A stretch of 59,474 bases of DNA from Candidatus Parcubacteria bacterium (GCA_021731405.1 JAKFXN010000007.1:1-59474), one strand, 5' to 3'. Positions 1 through 8,147 are shown, counted from the stretch's first letter. Numbers and translations are program-made. Notes: generated from the letters alone by a model not told the origin.

Positions 1-951
1 ATTGATATTGTTTGATAATCGATTTTCATCTACCGGCCCGTTTATTTTTGCTGTTGGTAGCTCTTGAGACAAAAGTGCAAAGAAGGTGTCACGGACTTTT
101 CTTACTGCCACACTTCTCTCTTCATGTTTTGCTGCAGCACGAGCCAGTGCTACAGCTGCGCCCACAATCTGCGCGACGTTTTCTGTACCTGGACGAAGAC
201 CTTGTTCTTGCCCTCCTCCATATAATATAGGTAGAAGTGCCACTGTACCGTGAGTCGCTAAGATACCAATTCCTTTTGGACCATTACACTTCCCCACATC
301 AAGCGACATCATATCTACTCCCAATCTAGGTAAAGCACAAGGTAACCATAGCGGAGCTTGAGCAGCATCCACATGCACCACGATTTTTGTGCCTTGCTCT
401 TTTTGGTATTTTCTAATTGTGCGCGTCAGTCTAGATACCGGCTGCACTGCACCGACTTCACTATTGGCATACGCAAAGGTCACAAGTACTGTCTTTGGAG
501 ACAAGACTGCCTCAAGAGCCGGAATAGTAATGAGACCTTCTTCGTTCACTGCTACAGTTCGCACCTTTACCCCAGTTGCTTTGAGAATTGGAATGAGGGC
601 AGAAATTGACGGATGTTCAATCTTCGTTGTTACCACCTCCATCTCGTTGTATGGTATTCCGTCTGTTCGACAGAGATTTTTGATATAGCCCAACAGAGCT
701 AGGTTATTACTTTCGGTACCACCTGAAGTAAAAAGTACCCCGTTTGGACGAATTCCAAGTGTAATAGCGACTGACTGCCGAGCATCCTCTATCGCCTGTC
801 TAGCCTTTACCCCTTCACTATGAATAGCGCTCGGGTTACCAAAGGTTGTCTCCAGATACGGGAGCATCGCTTTCTTCACATAAGAAGAGAGCGGAGTTGC
901 AGCCGCATGATCGAGATAAATACGCTTTTTTTTGGGCCACAGGGAAAACAT
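1..951 (-). CDS. Cysteine desulfurase (IscS/NifS-like), 3' end outside the window
   Basis: PLP-dependent class V aminotransferase that takes sulfur from cysteine for Fe-S cluster assembly and tRNA thiolation. From the start at 951 the frame reads MFSLWPKKKRIYLDHAAATPLS, the usual N-terminus (YLDxAATTP). FTSGGTESNN (cofactor phosphate contact), VHVDAAQA and a PLP lysine in LDVGKCNGPKG (Lys about 221) follow. The usual His before that lysine is Gly. About 317 codons lie in the window. The loop with the catalytic cysteine (about residue 325 in IscS) is cut off, so catalysis cannot be judged. Cysteine desulfurase is secure; the subfamily is not. Confidence 0.9.
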   Translation of the reverse strand, partial: MFSLWPKKKRIYLDHAAATPLSSYVKKAMLPYLETTFGNPSAIHSEGVKARQAIEDARQSVAITLGIRPNGVLFTSGGTESNNLALLGYIKNLCRTDGIPYNEMEVVTTKIEHPSISALIPILKATGVKVRTVAVNEEGLITIPALEAVLSPKTVLVTFAYANSEVGAVQPVSRLTRTIRKYQKEQGTKIVVHVDAAQAPLWLPCALPRLGVDMMSLDVGKCNGPKGIGILATHGTVALLPILYGGGQEQGLRPGTENVAQIVGAAVALARAAAKHEERSVAVRKVRDTFFALLSQELPTAKINGPVDENRLSNNIN

Positions 952-1141
952 TTCAAAATCATGACACAAGGTGTAAATTATGTAAATCTTTGCTATACTG
1001 CCCACACTTAATTAAATGAACAAATAAGCACTCTGTGCGATTATTGTGAGTTTAGGCCGTTAACAAGGTAGATTCGACCCATAGGGAGAATATGTCGGTG
1101 GTAATCGGTAAAGGTAGCCTTAATTTATTACAAACACACAC
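952..1141 (+). promoter_or_regulatory. infB promoter and long leader
   Basis: A -10 hexamer TATACT sits at 994-999 with a weak -35 (TGTAAA, 972-977). About 135 bases of leader follow. A small hairpin (GCAC TCT GTGC, near 1028) and a possible nested stem pairing CGAC with GTCG (about 1075-1110) are visible. No SD precedes the infB start; the sequence is an ACAC run. Structured RNA is plausible but weaker than in the rpsA leader. Confidence 0.4.
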
Positions 1142-2644
1142 ATGCCAAAAAAGACCCATACAACCAAAACTGAGATAAAAAAGCGACCACCAATCGTGGT
1201 GGTAATGGGTCATATTGACCATGGAAAATCGACCCTCCTTGATTACATCCGCAAGAGTAACAGTGTCGACGCTGAAGCGGGTGGTATTACCCAGCACCTT
1301 TCTGCCTACGTAGTAACTCACACTACCAAAGAAGGGGCTGTGGAGAACATTACGTTTTTAGACACTCCAGGACACGAAGCTTTTCAAAAAATGCGCTTGC
1401 GTGGTGCTGACGTAGCTGACATTGCGATTCTGGTCGTGTCTGCTGAAGATGGAGTGAAGCCACAAACTCTTGAAGCACTCGCTTCAATCAAACAAGCAAA
1501 CATTCCATACATTGTTGCTATCAATAAAATCGACAAGCCGGGTGCGGACATCATGCGCACTCAGACGAGTTTGATTGAAAACGAAATCTACGTTGAAGGT
1601 ATGGGTGGAGACATCCCATGGGTAGGTATTTCTGCCAAGACCGGAGAGGGTATCGATGAGATGCTTGATATCGTTGTGCTGGCAGCTGACTTGGCTGAAC
1701 TCACCGCAGATACGAACGCTCCGGCAGTAGGTCAGATTATTGAAGGCAAGCTCGACACAAAGCGAGGCAATACCGCTACTCTCATCATTAAAAACGGAAC
1801 GTTGAAGAAAGGAACCTTTGTGGTATCTGGTTCTTCTTATACCCCAGTACGTATTATGGAAGATTGTCTTGGTAAGCCGATTGCTGAAGCAGGACCATCT
1901 ACTCCGGTTGGAATTGTAGGCTTTGGCGAAATCCCAACTATCGGTGCAGCGTTTTATACTGTTGCTACAAAAAAAGAAGCTGAGGCAGCGGTCGAAGAAA
2001 ACCGTCCTGTGCTCCTTGATCAGCCACGAAATATGAATACCCTGCCAACTATTCCAATTCTTATTAAAGCTGACGTTCTTGGAACCATTGAAGCAATTGA
2101 ACACGAACTGAGTAAATTTACTTCAGAGCGTATTCAAGTTCGGGTTATTGATACTGGAGTTGGCGACATTACCTCAAACGATATCCAAAATGTAAGTGCT
2201 ACTAAAGACGCTATTGTAGTGGGTTTCAACGTAAAGGTTGAACGACAGGCAGCTGACTTGGCTGAACGTCTCAATGTAGAGATTGATACTTTTGATATCA
2301 TTTACGAGCTTTCAGACTGGCTCAATACCGCGCTCAAGAACCGTACTCCACGAGTAGAAGAAATGAAGACAACCGGAAAGGTAAAAGTACTTAAGTACTT
2401 TAGTTCTCAAAAGAACCTTCATGTCCTTGGTGCACGAGTTGAAGAGGGTGTTATTAAGATGAACCAAAAAGTGAAAATCACTCGTCGTGATGTAGAAATT
2501 GGTAAAGGAACTATCAAGAACCTCCAACAATACAAATCAGACGTACAACAAGTTGAAGAAGGTGAATTTGGACTACAGCTTGAAACTAAGTATGAAGTAG
2601 CGCCAGGTGACCACCTAGAGCCGTACGATCTCGTAGTCACATAA
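1142..2644 (+). CDS. infB: Translation initiation factor IF-2, short form
   Basis: GTPase that brings initiator tRNA to the 30S subunit and promotes subunit joining. GTPase motifs: G1 GHIDHGKST at residues 23-31, G3 DTPGH at 74-78, then NKID and SAKTGEGI. Two beta-barrel domains follow. At 500 aa it lacks the long N-terminal extension of E. coli IF-2 (890 aa) and begins almost directly at the G domain, as is common in reduced genomes. The start has no SD. rbfA follows after 4 bases, so the two are probably cotranscribed. Confidence 0.97.
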   Translation: MPKKTHTTKTEIKKRPPIVVVMGHIDHGKSTLLDYIRKSNSVDAEAGGITQHLSAYVVTHTTKEGAVENITFLDTPGHEAFQKMRLRGADVADIAILVVSAEDGVKPQTLEALASIKQANIPYIVAINKIDKPGADIMRTQTSLIENEIYVEGMGGDIPWVGISAKTGEGIDEMLDIVVLAADLAELTADTNAPAVGQIIEGKLDTKRGNTATLIIKNGTLKKGTFVVSGSSYTPVRIMEDCLGKPIAEAGPSTPVGIVGFGEIPTIGAAFYTVATKKEAEAAVEENRPVLLDQPRNMNTLPTIPILIKADVLGTIEAIEHELSKFTSERIQVRVIDTGVGDITSNDIQNVSATKDAIVVGFNVKVERQAADLAERLNVEIDTFDIIYELSDWLNTALKNRTPRVEEMKTTGKVKVLKYFSSQKNLHVLGARVEEGVIKMNQKVKITRRDVEIGKGTIKNLQQYKSDVQQVEEGEFGLQLETKYEVAPGDHLEPYDLVVT

Positions 2645-2648
2645 CTAT

Positions 2649-2984
2649 ATGTCAGACCGTCACCTTAGAGTAGAGTCCCTCATTCGCGAGCTCGTAGCTG
2701 CTTTCATTCAACAAGAAGCAAATACCGATCCGCTTATTACTGTCACTAGAGCCACTACGGCTCCAGATTATCGCCGTGTCACCATTTACTTCACCACTAT
2801 CCCAGACGGGCGTGAGGCAGACGCTATGGCCTTTCTACAGCGTTGTGGTAGTGAGCTGCGCGGCTATGTAAAAAAGAAGAGTAACCTTAAAATTATTCCT
2901 TTTATCGAATTTTCTATCGACTACGGAGAACGTCATCGTCAACACATTGATGATATCGCCAGAGAGATTGACGATAAAAAATAA
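2649..2984 (+). CDS. rbfA: Ribosome-binding factor A
   Basis: Small KH-like protein that helps mature the 30S subunit and the 5' end of 16S rRNA. Length (111 aa) is typical. The start SDRHLRVESLIRELVAAFI fits the first helix, and LRGYVKKKSNLKIIPFIEF fits the family's conserved core, where RIRLRRVPELRF is usual. It directly follows infB, the classical infB-rbfA order. A hairpin terminator overlaps its stop codon. Confidence 0.93.
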   Translation: MSDRHLRVESLIRELVAAFIQQEANTDPLITVTRATTAPDYRRVTIYFTTIPDGREADAMAFLQRCGSELRGYVKKKSNLKIIPFIEFSIDYGERHRQHIDDIAREIDDKK

Positions 2985-3020
2985 AACACATAAGCAAACG
3001 CTTATGTGTTTTATTTTTTT
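2981..3020 (+). terminator. Terminator of infB-rbfA
   Basis: A 15-bp stem around AAC loops (AACACATAAGC / GCTTATGTGTT) is followed by a T run. It starts inside the rbfA stop region. Confidence 0.9.
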
Positions 3021-3190
3021 GGGGGTTCGGTTACGAGTTATGTTGCCGGGGACTCGGTCACGAGTTACTAAGCATAATCTTCGTCTTTGGCCCGGGGCGG
3101 GACTCGCTTCTTACAGAAGCAGTACCCCAATTGGCTAGATTATTTCGCTTCGCTCATAATCTAGCGCAATCGGGCTTCGAGTCCCGCCAT
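3021..3190. repeat. tRNA-tail palindromic element beside tRNA-Leu(UAA)
   Basis: No gene here. It holds three parts. A 17-base exact copy (3090-3106) of the tRNA-Leu 3' end at 3237-3253. A core hairpin at 3126-3174 with arms CCCAATTGGCTAGATTAT / ATAATCTAGCGCAATCGGG and apex reading GAGCGAAGCGAA on the minus strand. An inverted T-arm copy CGAGTCCCGCC at 3178-3188. A further remnant, GGTCACGAGTTACTAAGC, near 3057 matches the outer arm of the other elements. The same plan occurs by tRNA-Leu(UAG), Lys, Glu, Val and Phe. Confidence 0.75.
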
Positions 3191-3235
3191 CAATAATAAA
3201 AACACCTAGCAACTTGCTAGGTGTTTTTATTATTG
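3191..3235 (-). terminator. Terminator of tRNA-Leu(UAA)
   Basis: Near-perfect palindrome AATAAAAACACCTAGCAA / TTGCTAGGTGTTTTTATT starting right after the tRNA 3' end. Confidence 0.85.
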
Positions 3236-3321
3236 TGCCCGGGGCGGGACTCGAACCCGCACGCTTTTTTAATGGGCAAAGGATTTTAAGTCCTTCGTGT
3301 CTACCATTCCACCACCTGGGC
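3236..3321 (-). tRNA. tRNA-Leu (anticodon UAA)
   Basis: Read on the minus strand: acceptor GCCCAGG/CCCGGGC with one A-C mismatch, anticodon stem AAGGA/TCCTT around CTTAAAA, a long type-II variable arm, and T-arm GGTTCGAGTCC. The discriminator is A. CCA is not encoded; the trailer begins CAA. Confidence 0.95.
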
Positions 3322-3343
3322 ACAGCAATGTGGTGTTTCTTTC

Positions 3344-3383
3344 CACGAAATAAAAACGCTTAAAAGCGTATTTTTATTTCGTG
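3344..3383 (-). terminator. Terminator of tRNA-Cys
   Basis: Palindrome CACGAAATAAAAACGCTT with its near-perfect complement, directly after the tRNA-Cys 3' end and before tRNA-Leu. Confidence 0.75.
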
Positions 3384-3456
3384 AGTCCTGGGTGGGAGTT
3401 GAACCCACGTATGGCGGTTTTGCAAACCGCAGCGTTAACCACTTCGCCACCAGGAC
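3384..3456 (-). tRNA. tRNA-Cys (anticodon GCA)
   Basis: Acceptor GTCCTGG/CCAGGAC, anticodon stem GCGGT/ACCGC around TTGCAAA, T-arm GGTTCAACTCC. The discriminator is U, as usual for tRNA-Cys. No encoded CCA; the trailer begins CAC. Confidence 0.96.
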
Positions 3457-3551
3457 AGAGTACCGCCTACTTTAACATAAAATCTGGTTCTCGACGACTC
3501 TTATACTAAGGCAAAAATAGGAGAAATATTAAAGATAATTTCATACTTAAA

Positions 3552-3580
3552 TTGACAGTCTCTCTCCGAACTTATATAAA
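3552..3580 (+). promoter_or_regulatory. Sigma70-type promoter for the orphan gene at 3619
   Basis: TTGACA (3552-3557), 17-base spacer, TATAAA (3575-3580). Unusually canonical for this window. Confidence 0.7.
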
Positions 3581-3618
3581 TGGCTTAGGACTGTTCCCTC
3601 AACACACAGGAGAAAATA

Positions 3619-3870
3619 ATGCCCGTACGAGTTTACGTCATTGGCGAAAGGCCAACCAAGCCACATCCCGAGCAGCGTCTGGGCGAGGTCTTCCTCACCA
3701 ACTGCAACGCTGATGAGCCAGATGATTTTGACAACATCGACTACCAAAGCAAACGAGCTGGCATGATTGCCTACGACGAAACTGGACAGGTTCTTCTTCA
3801 CTACTTCCCTGTCTTCGTCTCCTTGGCTGAATACAACGTCGTAAACAAGGAAAACAAAATTGGGCACTAA
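3619..3870 (+). CDS. Orphan small protein, 83 aa
   Basis: Function not recognised. It is soluble, has no membrane segment and only one cysteine, and is acidic in the middle (DEPDDFDNIDY). It is a self-contained unit: canonical promoter, SD AGGAG 8 bases before the ATG, and its own terminator. Its base composition is GC-richer than nearby genes and the strong SD is unlike most of them, so it may be acquired. It shares this style with the genes at 5988, 24768, 25049, 32280, 32651 and 57304. Confidence 0.7.
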   Translation: MPVRVYVIGERPTKPHPEQRLGEVFLTNCNADEPDDFDNIDYQSKRAGMIAYDETGQVLLHYFPVFVSLAEYNVVNKENKIGH

Positions 3871-3883
3871 GCCCAAGCTAAGG

Positions 3884-3909
3884 AAGCAGCCACCCTCGGC
3901 TGCTTTTTC
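3884..3909 (+). terminator. Terminator of the 3619 gene
   Basis: AAGCAGCC / GGCTGCTT stem followed by a T run. Confidence 0.85.
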
Positions 3910-3964
3910 TTTAACCCAAAATGCATCTTGTCTAGAACGAGCATTTATTGTACACTCTTGCCAC

Positions 3965-4037
3965 GCGCCCTTAGCTCAGCTGGTAGAGCAGCTCCCTCTT
4001 AAGGAGAAGGTCCAAGGTTCGATCCCTTGAGGGCGCA
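3965..4037 (+). tRNA. tRNA-Lys (anticodon CUU)
   Basis: Acceptor GCGCCCT/AGGGCGC, D-arm AGCTCAGCTGGTAGAGC, anticodon loop CTCTTAA, T-arm AAGGTTCGATCCCTT. The discriminator is A. CCA is not encoded; the trailer begins CAG. Confidence 0.95.
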
Positions 4038-4044
4038 CAGCCGA

Positions 4045-4090
4045 AAACAATAAAAGCTTCAAGTCATATGACTTGAAGCTTTTATTGTTT
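4045..4090 (+). terminator. Terminator palindrome of tRNA-Lys
   Basis: Perfect 46-bp palindrome centred on CATATG (AAGCTTCAAGT / ACTTGAAGCTT). Being symmetric it can end transcription from both sides. Confidence 0.85.
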
Positions 4091-4241
4091 AGGTACTGCC
4101 CTGCGGCAGTACCGGCGGCTGTGCGAACCGCAGCGATGTTTTCTTTTTCTCCCAGAAAAGAAAACCGCGAGGTGGGGTCGAGGATATTTAGCAAATTATG
4201 AGCGTAGCGAAATAATTTGGTTAGTAATCCGTGACCACAAT
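4091..4241. repeat. tRNA-tail palindromic element beside tRNA-Lys
   Basis: In order: hairpin GGTACTGCC/GGCAGTACC (4092-4113); CGGCTGTGCG (4116-4125), inverse of the tRNA-Lys end plus trailer at 4034-4043; CGCAGCGATG; hairpin GTTTTCTTTT/AAAAGAAAAC (4138-4165); CGCGAGG; and a core hairpin at 4176-4236 with apex GAGCGTAGCGAA. The order matches the elements after ftsZ and tRNA-Glu. Confidence 0.75.
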
Positions 4242-4438
4242 TCAACCTCTTCAAGTTTTCTCCGCGCATAATAAAACCGCCAAAGGCGGTTTTATTTCTG
4301 TGCGCGGGAGAGGAATCTTTCTCGTTACACGAGCAGTATCCTAATTGGCTACTTTATTCACGAGTTCATAAAGTAACTCAATCAGGCTTCAAGTCCTCAC
4401 GAAATAGTGCCTAAGCACTATTTCTTCCCGCGCATAAC
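4242..4438. repeat. Tandem tRNA-tail cassettes beside tRNA-Leu(UAG)
   Basis: Read from the tRNA outward (minus strand): inverted acceptor (4426-4433), a perfect 24-bp hairpin (4401-4424), inverted T-arm (4388-4398), core hairpin (4340-4386), then a 20-base exact copy of the tRNA end and trailer (4295-4314 equals 4461-4480). After that come a second terminator hairpin AATAAAACCGCC/GGCGGTTTTATT (4270-4293) and a second inverted copy (about 4246-4268). The tRNA-end / terminator / inverse module is thus present twice. Confidence 0.75.
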
Positions 4439-4464
4439 AAAAAGACCCTTTCGGGTCTTTTTTC
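4439..4464 (-). terminator. Terminator of tRNA-Leu(UAG)
   Basis: AAAAAGACCC TTT CGGGTCTTTTTT hairpin directly after the tRNA trailer. Confidence 0.85.
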
Positions 4465-4466
4465 TG

Positions 4467-4548
4467 TGCGCGGGAGAGGACTTGAACCTCCACAGATTGC
4501 TCTATTAGTTCCTAAGACTAACGCGTCTACCAATTTCGCCACCCGCGC
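4467..4548 (-). tRNA. tRNA-Leu (anticodon UAG)
   Basis: Acceptor GCGCGGG/CCCGCGC, anticodon stem TTAGT/ACTAA around CTTAGGA, type-II variable arm, T-arm GGTTCAAGTCC. The discriminator is A; the trailer begins CAG and CCA is not encoded. Confidence 0.95.
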
Positions 4549-4607
4549 GGATGTGGGCAAGAGTATAGCATAAAACTTAGAGATGGCGAATGTACTCTGA
4601 ACTCAAC

Positions 4608-5648
4608 CTACGCCACCGTCCGCAATCTCGTCTTTTTGAACTGAGTCGCTTTGAGATATCGATTGTAATAGCGTGCAAAGACTTTCTTTGCCTTTTTTGG
4701 CGCTTTGTCCGTAATCTGACACCAACGTGAACAATAGCCGTTATACTTCGCTACACAGCTCTCACAGCCGAGGAACAGCACGTAGCAGATCTTATTCTTG
4801 CAGTGATGGTGTGTATCACTTTTTGTTGTTCGGCAGAGGTGGCAGTTTGAAATGACTTCATTGCCAATTCGTTCACCGAGACGCTCATCAAAAACAAAGT
4901 TCTTGCCTTTAAACATGTTTGGGAGCCCTTGCTCCTCAACTTGGTGCTTATAATCAATCACCCCACCCTTGAGGTGTTTTACATTGGTATAGCCCTTATG
5001 CTTGAGCCACGCACTCGCTTTCTCACAGCGAATTCCTCCCGTACAGTACAAGGCAATCTTCTTGTCTTTATGTTCTTTGATGAGGTCTGGAACAATGAGC
5101 AACTCTTCGCGGAAGGTATCTACATTTGGAGTGACCGCTCCTTTGAAGTGCCCGATTTCACTTTCATAGACATTGCGCATATCAATCACCAGTGCGTCTG
5201 GGTTATCTACGTACTCGTTCATCTCAGCTGCTGTCAGGTACTCGCCAGTATTACTCGCATCAAAGGTTGCGTCATCAAGACCGTCAGCCACAATCTTTGG
5301 TCGAACCTTAATGGTGAGTTTATAAAATGAAAGATTATTTTCTTCCACCGCTATTTTGTATGGTACATCCACAAGTTCTGGTTGCAATTGTACCCACGCG
5401 TCAAAAGCAGCGAAGTTTTCCTTTGGCACATTCATCTGGGCATTAATGCCCTCATGTGCCACATAGATACGACCCATACACCCAAGCTTGCTCCAAGCAG
5501 CCAAAAGGCGGTCTCTAAACTCAATTGGGTTCTCTATCTGTACGTACCGATAAAAAGACAGCGTGGTGCGCGGTCTGGTGTCGAGAAGTGCTGACTGTCT
5601 CTTTTCTTCTCGAGACCTCATGTCATTAATCGGAGTTTGTGTATTCAT
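4608..5648 (-). CDS. trhO: tRNA uridine(34) hydroxylase, rhodanese family (TrhO/YceA)
   Basis: Oxygen-dependent enzyme making 5-hydroxyuridine at wobble U34 of tRNAs. The N-terminal acylphosphatase-like domain (GRIYVAHEGINAQM) is followed by a rhodanese domain with catalytic Cys in YCTGGIRCEKAS. A Cys-rich C-terminus (CHLCR, HHHCKN, CVAKYNGYC) is typical of the longer family members. The start is set at 5648 (MNTQTPIND); an in-frame ATG 18 codons upstream is less likely, and neither has an SD. About 346 aa, monocistronic. Confidence 0.9.
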   Translation of the reverse strand: MNTQTPINDMRSREEKRQSALLDTRPRTTLSFYRYVQIENPIEFRDRLLAAWSKLGCMGRIYVAHEGINAQMNVPKENFAAFDAWVQLQPELVDVPYKIAVEENNLSFYKLTIKVRPKIVADGLDDATFDASNTGEYLTAAEMNEYVDNPDALVIDMRNVYESEIGHFKGAVTPNVDTFREELLIVPDLIKEHKDKKIALYCTGGIRCEKASAWLKHKGYTNVKHLKGGVIDYKHQVEEQGLPNMFKGKNFVFDERLGERIGNEVISNCHLCRTTKSDTHHHCKNKICYVLFLGCESCVAKYNGYCSRWCQITDKAPKKAKKVFARYYNRYLKATQFKKTRLRTVA

Positions 5649-5874
5649 AGAAACGTTGAAACAAAATGGTACCAGACTGGAACTGACAGCGCAATTAGCC
5701 AAACAACCAATATTTGAAAATTTGACCTAGGTGAGGCTTTATTCCAAAAACACCAAATATAACGGTTCACCCCTGATTTTTGACACCTTATAAATCAAGT
5801 GGCCCCACACCGGCATTCTAGAGTCAGGACGCAAAATAATCCTATTTTATAAGGGTATTTTGACCCTTCTATAC

Positions 5875-5949
5875 TTGACTTTTAGGCTAAAGTATGCTAC
5901 TATATATACAGGTGAGCAGCGGACAGTCTTCAAAGACTATCCCCTGCTC
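5875..5949 (+). promoter_or_regulatory. Promoter and leader hairpin of the SPFH operon
   Basis: TTGACT (5875-5880), 17 bases, TACTAT (5898-5903). The spacer holds the small palindrome TTTAGGCTAAA. A leader hairpin at 5914-5949 (GAGCAG/CTGCTC with inner GGA/TCC and AGTCTT/AGACT) precedes the SD AGGAG before 5988. The hairpin has no T run, so it is a leader structure rather than a terminator. Confidence 0.65.
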
Positions 5950-5987
5950 AAATTGTTTTTTGACAATTCAACTTTAGGAGTTAAATC

Positions 5988-7271
5988 ATGAACGCCTCTA
6001 AGCAAATCAAAGCGCTTATTACGGCACCTGATAAAAAGGGTATCTACCTCAATCCCATTTCAGCACTCGTTCTGCGAGTCGTTGTCAGTTTGACCGGCGG
6101 CATTGCCATCGCGCTCATCTTCAGTGCGATTGATCAGGCTACCGATTTTGAACTGATGGGTATGGGCTGGTGGCTCCTTTTTGGTGTCATGTTGTCTTTC
6201 TACCTAGGTACAAGCGATCCGCTTGTTACCGTACCAGTGAACCACGTCGGCATCGTAACCTTCTTTGGTACACGGTACGGTGTGTTTCTGAAAGAAGGTG
6301 AATACTCGTGGTACGCAAAGAAGTTTTTCTTTGGTGTCTCTTCAACCCCTTTGCCTGGTGCCAAAAACATCTTCAAAGGAGCTGGTGAGGAACAAGGATT
6401 TGTGTACATGGGTAAACGGACACTGCAAATCTGGAACGATCGTGAAAGCGAAAATACGACCATTAGTCTTCCGGCACGAGCTGGGAGCACAGTGTCAGTG
6501 AAAATGACCATTGAATTGCTTACGCTTGACCCGATTGAATGGACGCGGTCCAACGACCCTATCCTGCAGATCGCTGAACAAGCTCGAGCCGGCCTGCGTA
6601 AAACCCTGACTTTTTTCCGCGACACAGATGCTGCTGGTGCCAAAAGCGCCATTGCTGCCATATTGTCTGGAGAAACCGTCTTGGCTGCCTTTACCAACAA
6701 GAAAGATGGTTCCCATCTGATTGGAAGTACGGTGCAAGACCAGAGCGGTCTCCCGATGTATGAGATTGTGGATGTCGAGGCTGGCGCAGGAAACGAAGCC
6801 GTGAACAAACAACTGATTGCGGTCGCTAAAGAAAAGTTCCTGCTCAAACTTGAGCGGCTGGCAAATCCGAACATGCTTGATTCCGCAAAAAACAAAGGGG
6901 GAGAAATCCAAGTAGCGGAACTGAGCGTGGCCGAAAAACTGCGTCCGATCGTTGAAGGAACTGGCTCCGTCATGACACACGTCACCATCAGTGATGTGCA
7001 ACTGTCGGCCAAAGTTCGTGACGCAAGCGAGTCAGCAGCCAGCGAAGGTGCGCAACGTGACCAACAACTCACGAGTGCACAAACACAAGCTGAGGTTATG
7101 AAGACCTTGGCTGAAGCCCGTACCAGCAATGGTGTGAGCGAACTCGACCAGGTCATCGCCGCAACAGCGGACGGAAACACTGGTGTACAGGTGGTATACG
7201 TGGCGGGTAGCGAAAACTCCCTCATTAAAGCCGCCGTCGCCGGTGGTAAACAAATTGGAGGTTCAAAGTGA
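5988..7271 (+). CDS. SPFH/band-7 domain membrane protein
   Basis: Two membrane segments (about residues 24-48 and 58-75) are followed by an SPFH start, VTVPVNHVGIVTFFGTRYGVFLKEGEY, here split by the family's short turn. A band-7 fold with alternating beta and helix follows, then a helical AQ/E-rich tail (SAASEGAQRDQQLTSAQTQ) typical of stomatin/flotillin oligomerisation regions. Such proteins form large membrane rings; no specific role can be given. It has a strong SD (AGGAG), GC-rich codons and its own promoter, unlike its neighbours. The stop overlaps the GTG start of the next gene (GTGA), so the two are coupled. 427 aa. Confidence 0.75.
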   Translation: MNASKQIKALITAPDKKGIYLNPISALVLRVVVSLTGGIAIALIFSAIDQATDFELMGMGWWLLFGVMLSFYLGTSDPLVTVPVNHVGIVTFFGTRYGVFLKEGEYSWYAKKFFFGVSSTPLPGAKNIFKGAGEEQGFVYMGKRTLQIWNDRESENTTISLPARAGSTVSVKMTIELLTLDPIEWTRSNDPILQIAEQARAGLRKTLTFFRDTDAAGAKSAIAAILSGETVLAAFTNKKDGSHLIGSTVQDQSGLPMYEIVDVEAGAGNEAVNKQLIAVAKEKFLLKLERLANPNMLDSAKNKGGEIQVAELSVAEKLRPIVEGTGSVMTHVTISDVQLSAKVRDASESAASEGAQRDQQLTSAQTQAEVMKTLAEARTSNGVSELDQVIAATADGNTGVQVVYVAGSENSLIKAAVAGGKQIGGSK

Positions 7272-8080
7272 AACTCAAAGGAAATTTGATTGTCTGGTTG
7301 ATGGTTGGTTTTTTGATCATCGCACTCGGCAACAAGTTCATTCGCGGCGACGGTACCAAAAATACTGTCGCCGCGGAAACAGTTCCTGTGGCAGAAGAAG
7401 TTTCCAAGCTGGGAGAATCCCAACTCGGAAAAGTCCTCACCACAGGTAACTGGTCACACACGTGGCCAGGCAAAGCCATCGATGATTGGCTGGGAGCAGG
7501 TTCGGGCAACTGGATCTTGTGGTTTGCCGTTGCCATCTTGGCATACAAGATCATCACAAGGTTCGCCGCGCCGAAAGGAACGCCCGCTGGTATCGTTGAC
7601 GGTGTGCTTGTCATCATCGTTGCGATTGGCATAGCGGCGGTCATTGCCGACCTCATCCGCGGCGGCAGTACTGGGGAAATCGCAAACTCTTCCCAGCGCC
7701 TGTCGCTTCCGGATGGTCAAATCGTCAAGGTCGACCTGCGACAAAAGAAAGAGCGGGACCCGATGCTGGTGACGATGAACATCACCGACACTGCTCGGAT
7801 ACAAGGCAAGATGGTCGAGAGCAGTCCAGGAAGACTGATTGGTGATGGTGTGACCGTTTATGGCTTCTGTGCCAGAGTGGTCGAACCAGCTTGGCTGCTC
7901 ACGCATCCAGGCACACCAAAAGAGCACCTGATGTTCCCGAATCCAGACCATGTCGGCCTGTTCCACGACATGAACCTGACCGATGAGATGAAGAAGTTTC
8001 TGGTCTTGAACCGAGTGACCAGCGTGACAGTGGCCTTCTACTTGGTCTTGACCAAGCGAGGCATACCGGCGAAATGCTGA
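7268..8080 (+). CDS. Membrane protein coupled to the SPFH gene
   Basis: Starts with GTG overlapping the upstream stop and preceded by GGAGG. 270 aa with about three membrane segments (residues about 8-24, 79-95, 107-127), then a soluble domain of about 130 residues that begins with an SLPDGQIVKVDLR-like strand. Not a family I recognise. Its only context is the SPFH partner, so it probably works in the same membrane complex. GC-rich like its partner. Confidence 0.65.
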   Translation: MKLKGNLIVWLMVGFLIIALGNKFIRGDGTKNTVAAETVPVAEEVSKLGESQLGKVLTTGNWSHTWPGKAIDDWLGAGSGNWILWFAVAILAYKIITRFAAPKGTPAGIVDGVLVIIVAIGIAAVIADLIRGGSTGEIANSSQRLSLPDGQIVKVDLRQKKERDPMLVTMNITDTARIQGKMVESSPGRLIGDGVTVYGFCARVVEPAWLLTHPGTPKEHLMFPNPDHVGLFHDMNLTDEMKKFLVLNRVTSVTVAFYLVLTKRGIPAKC

Positions 8081-8108
8081 CTGTTCTTTGAAGAAAAAAG
8101 GACCACAT

Positions 8109-8147
8109 AAAGCCCCGCTAGACATCTGTCTACGCGGGGCTTTTTAT
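8109..8147 (+). terminator. Terminator of the SPFH operon
   Basis: AAAGCCCCGC TAGACA / TGTCTA C GCGGGGCTTT stem with a T run. Confidence 0.9.

Noticed and set aside
1484..2104. 206-codon minus-strand frame over infB
   Set aside because: Antisense shadow; Cys/Phe/Asn-rich product with no family pattern.
3976..4269. 97-codon minus-strand frame
   Set aside because: Runs through tRNA-Lys and the palindromic element; no coding signal.
6200..7423. 407-codon minus-strand open frame over the SPFH gene
   Set aside because: Antisense shadow in a GC-rich gene. No start signal, a low-complexity Ser/Pro/Ala product, and the plus-strand frame has a promoter, SD and known domain.
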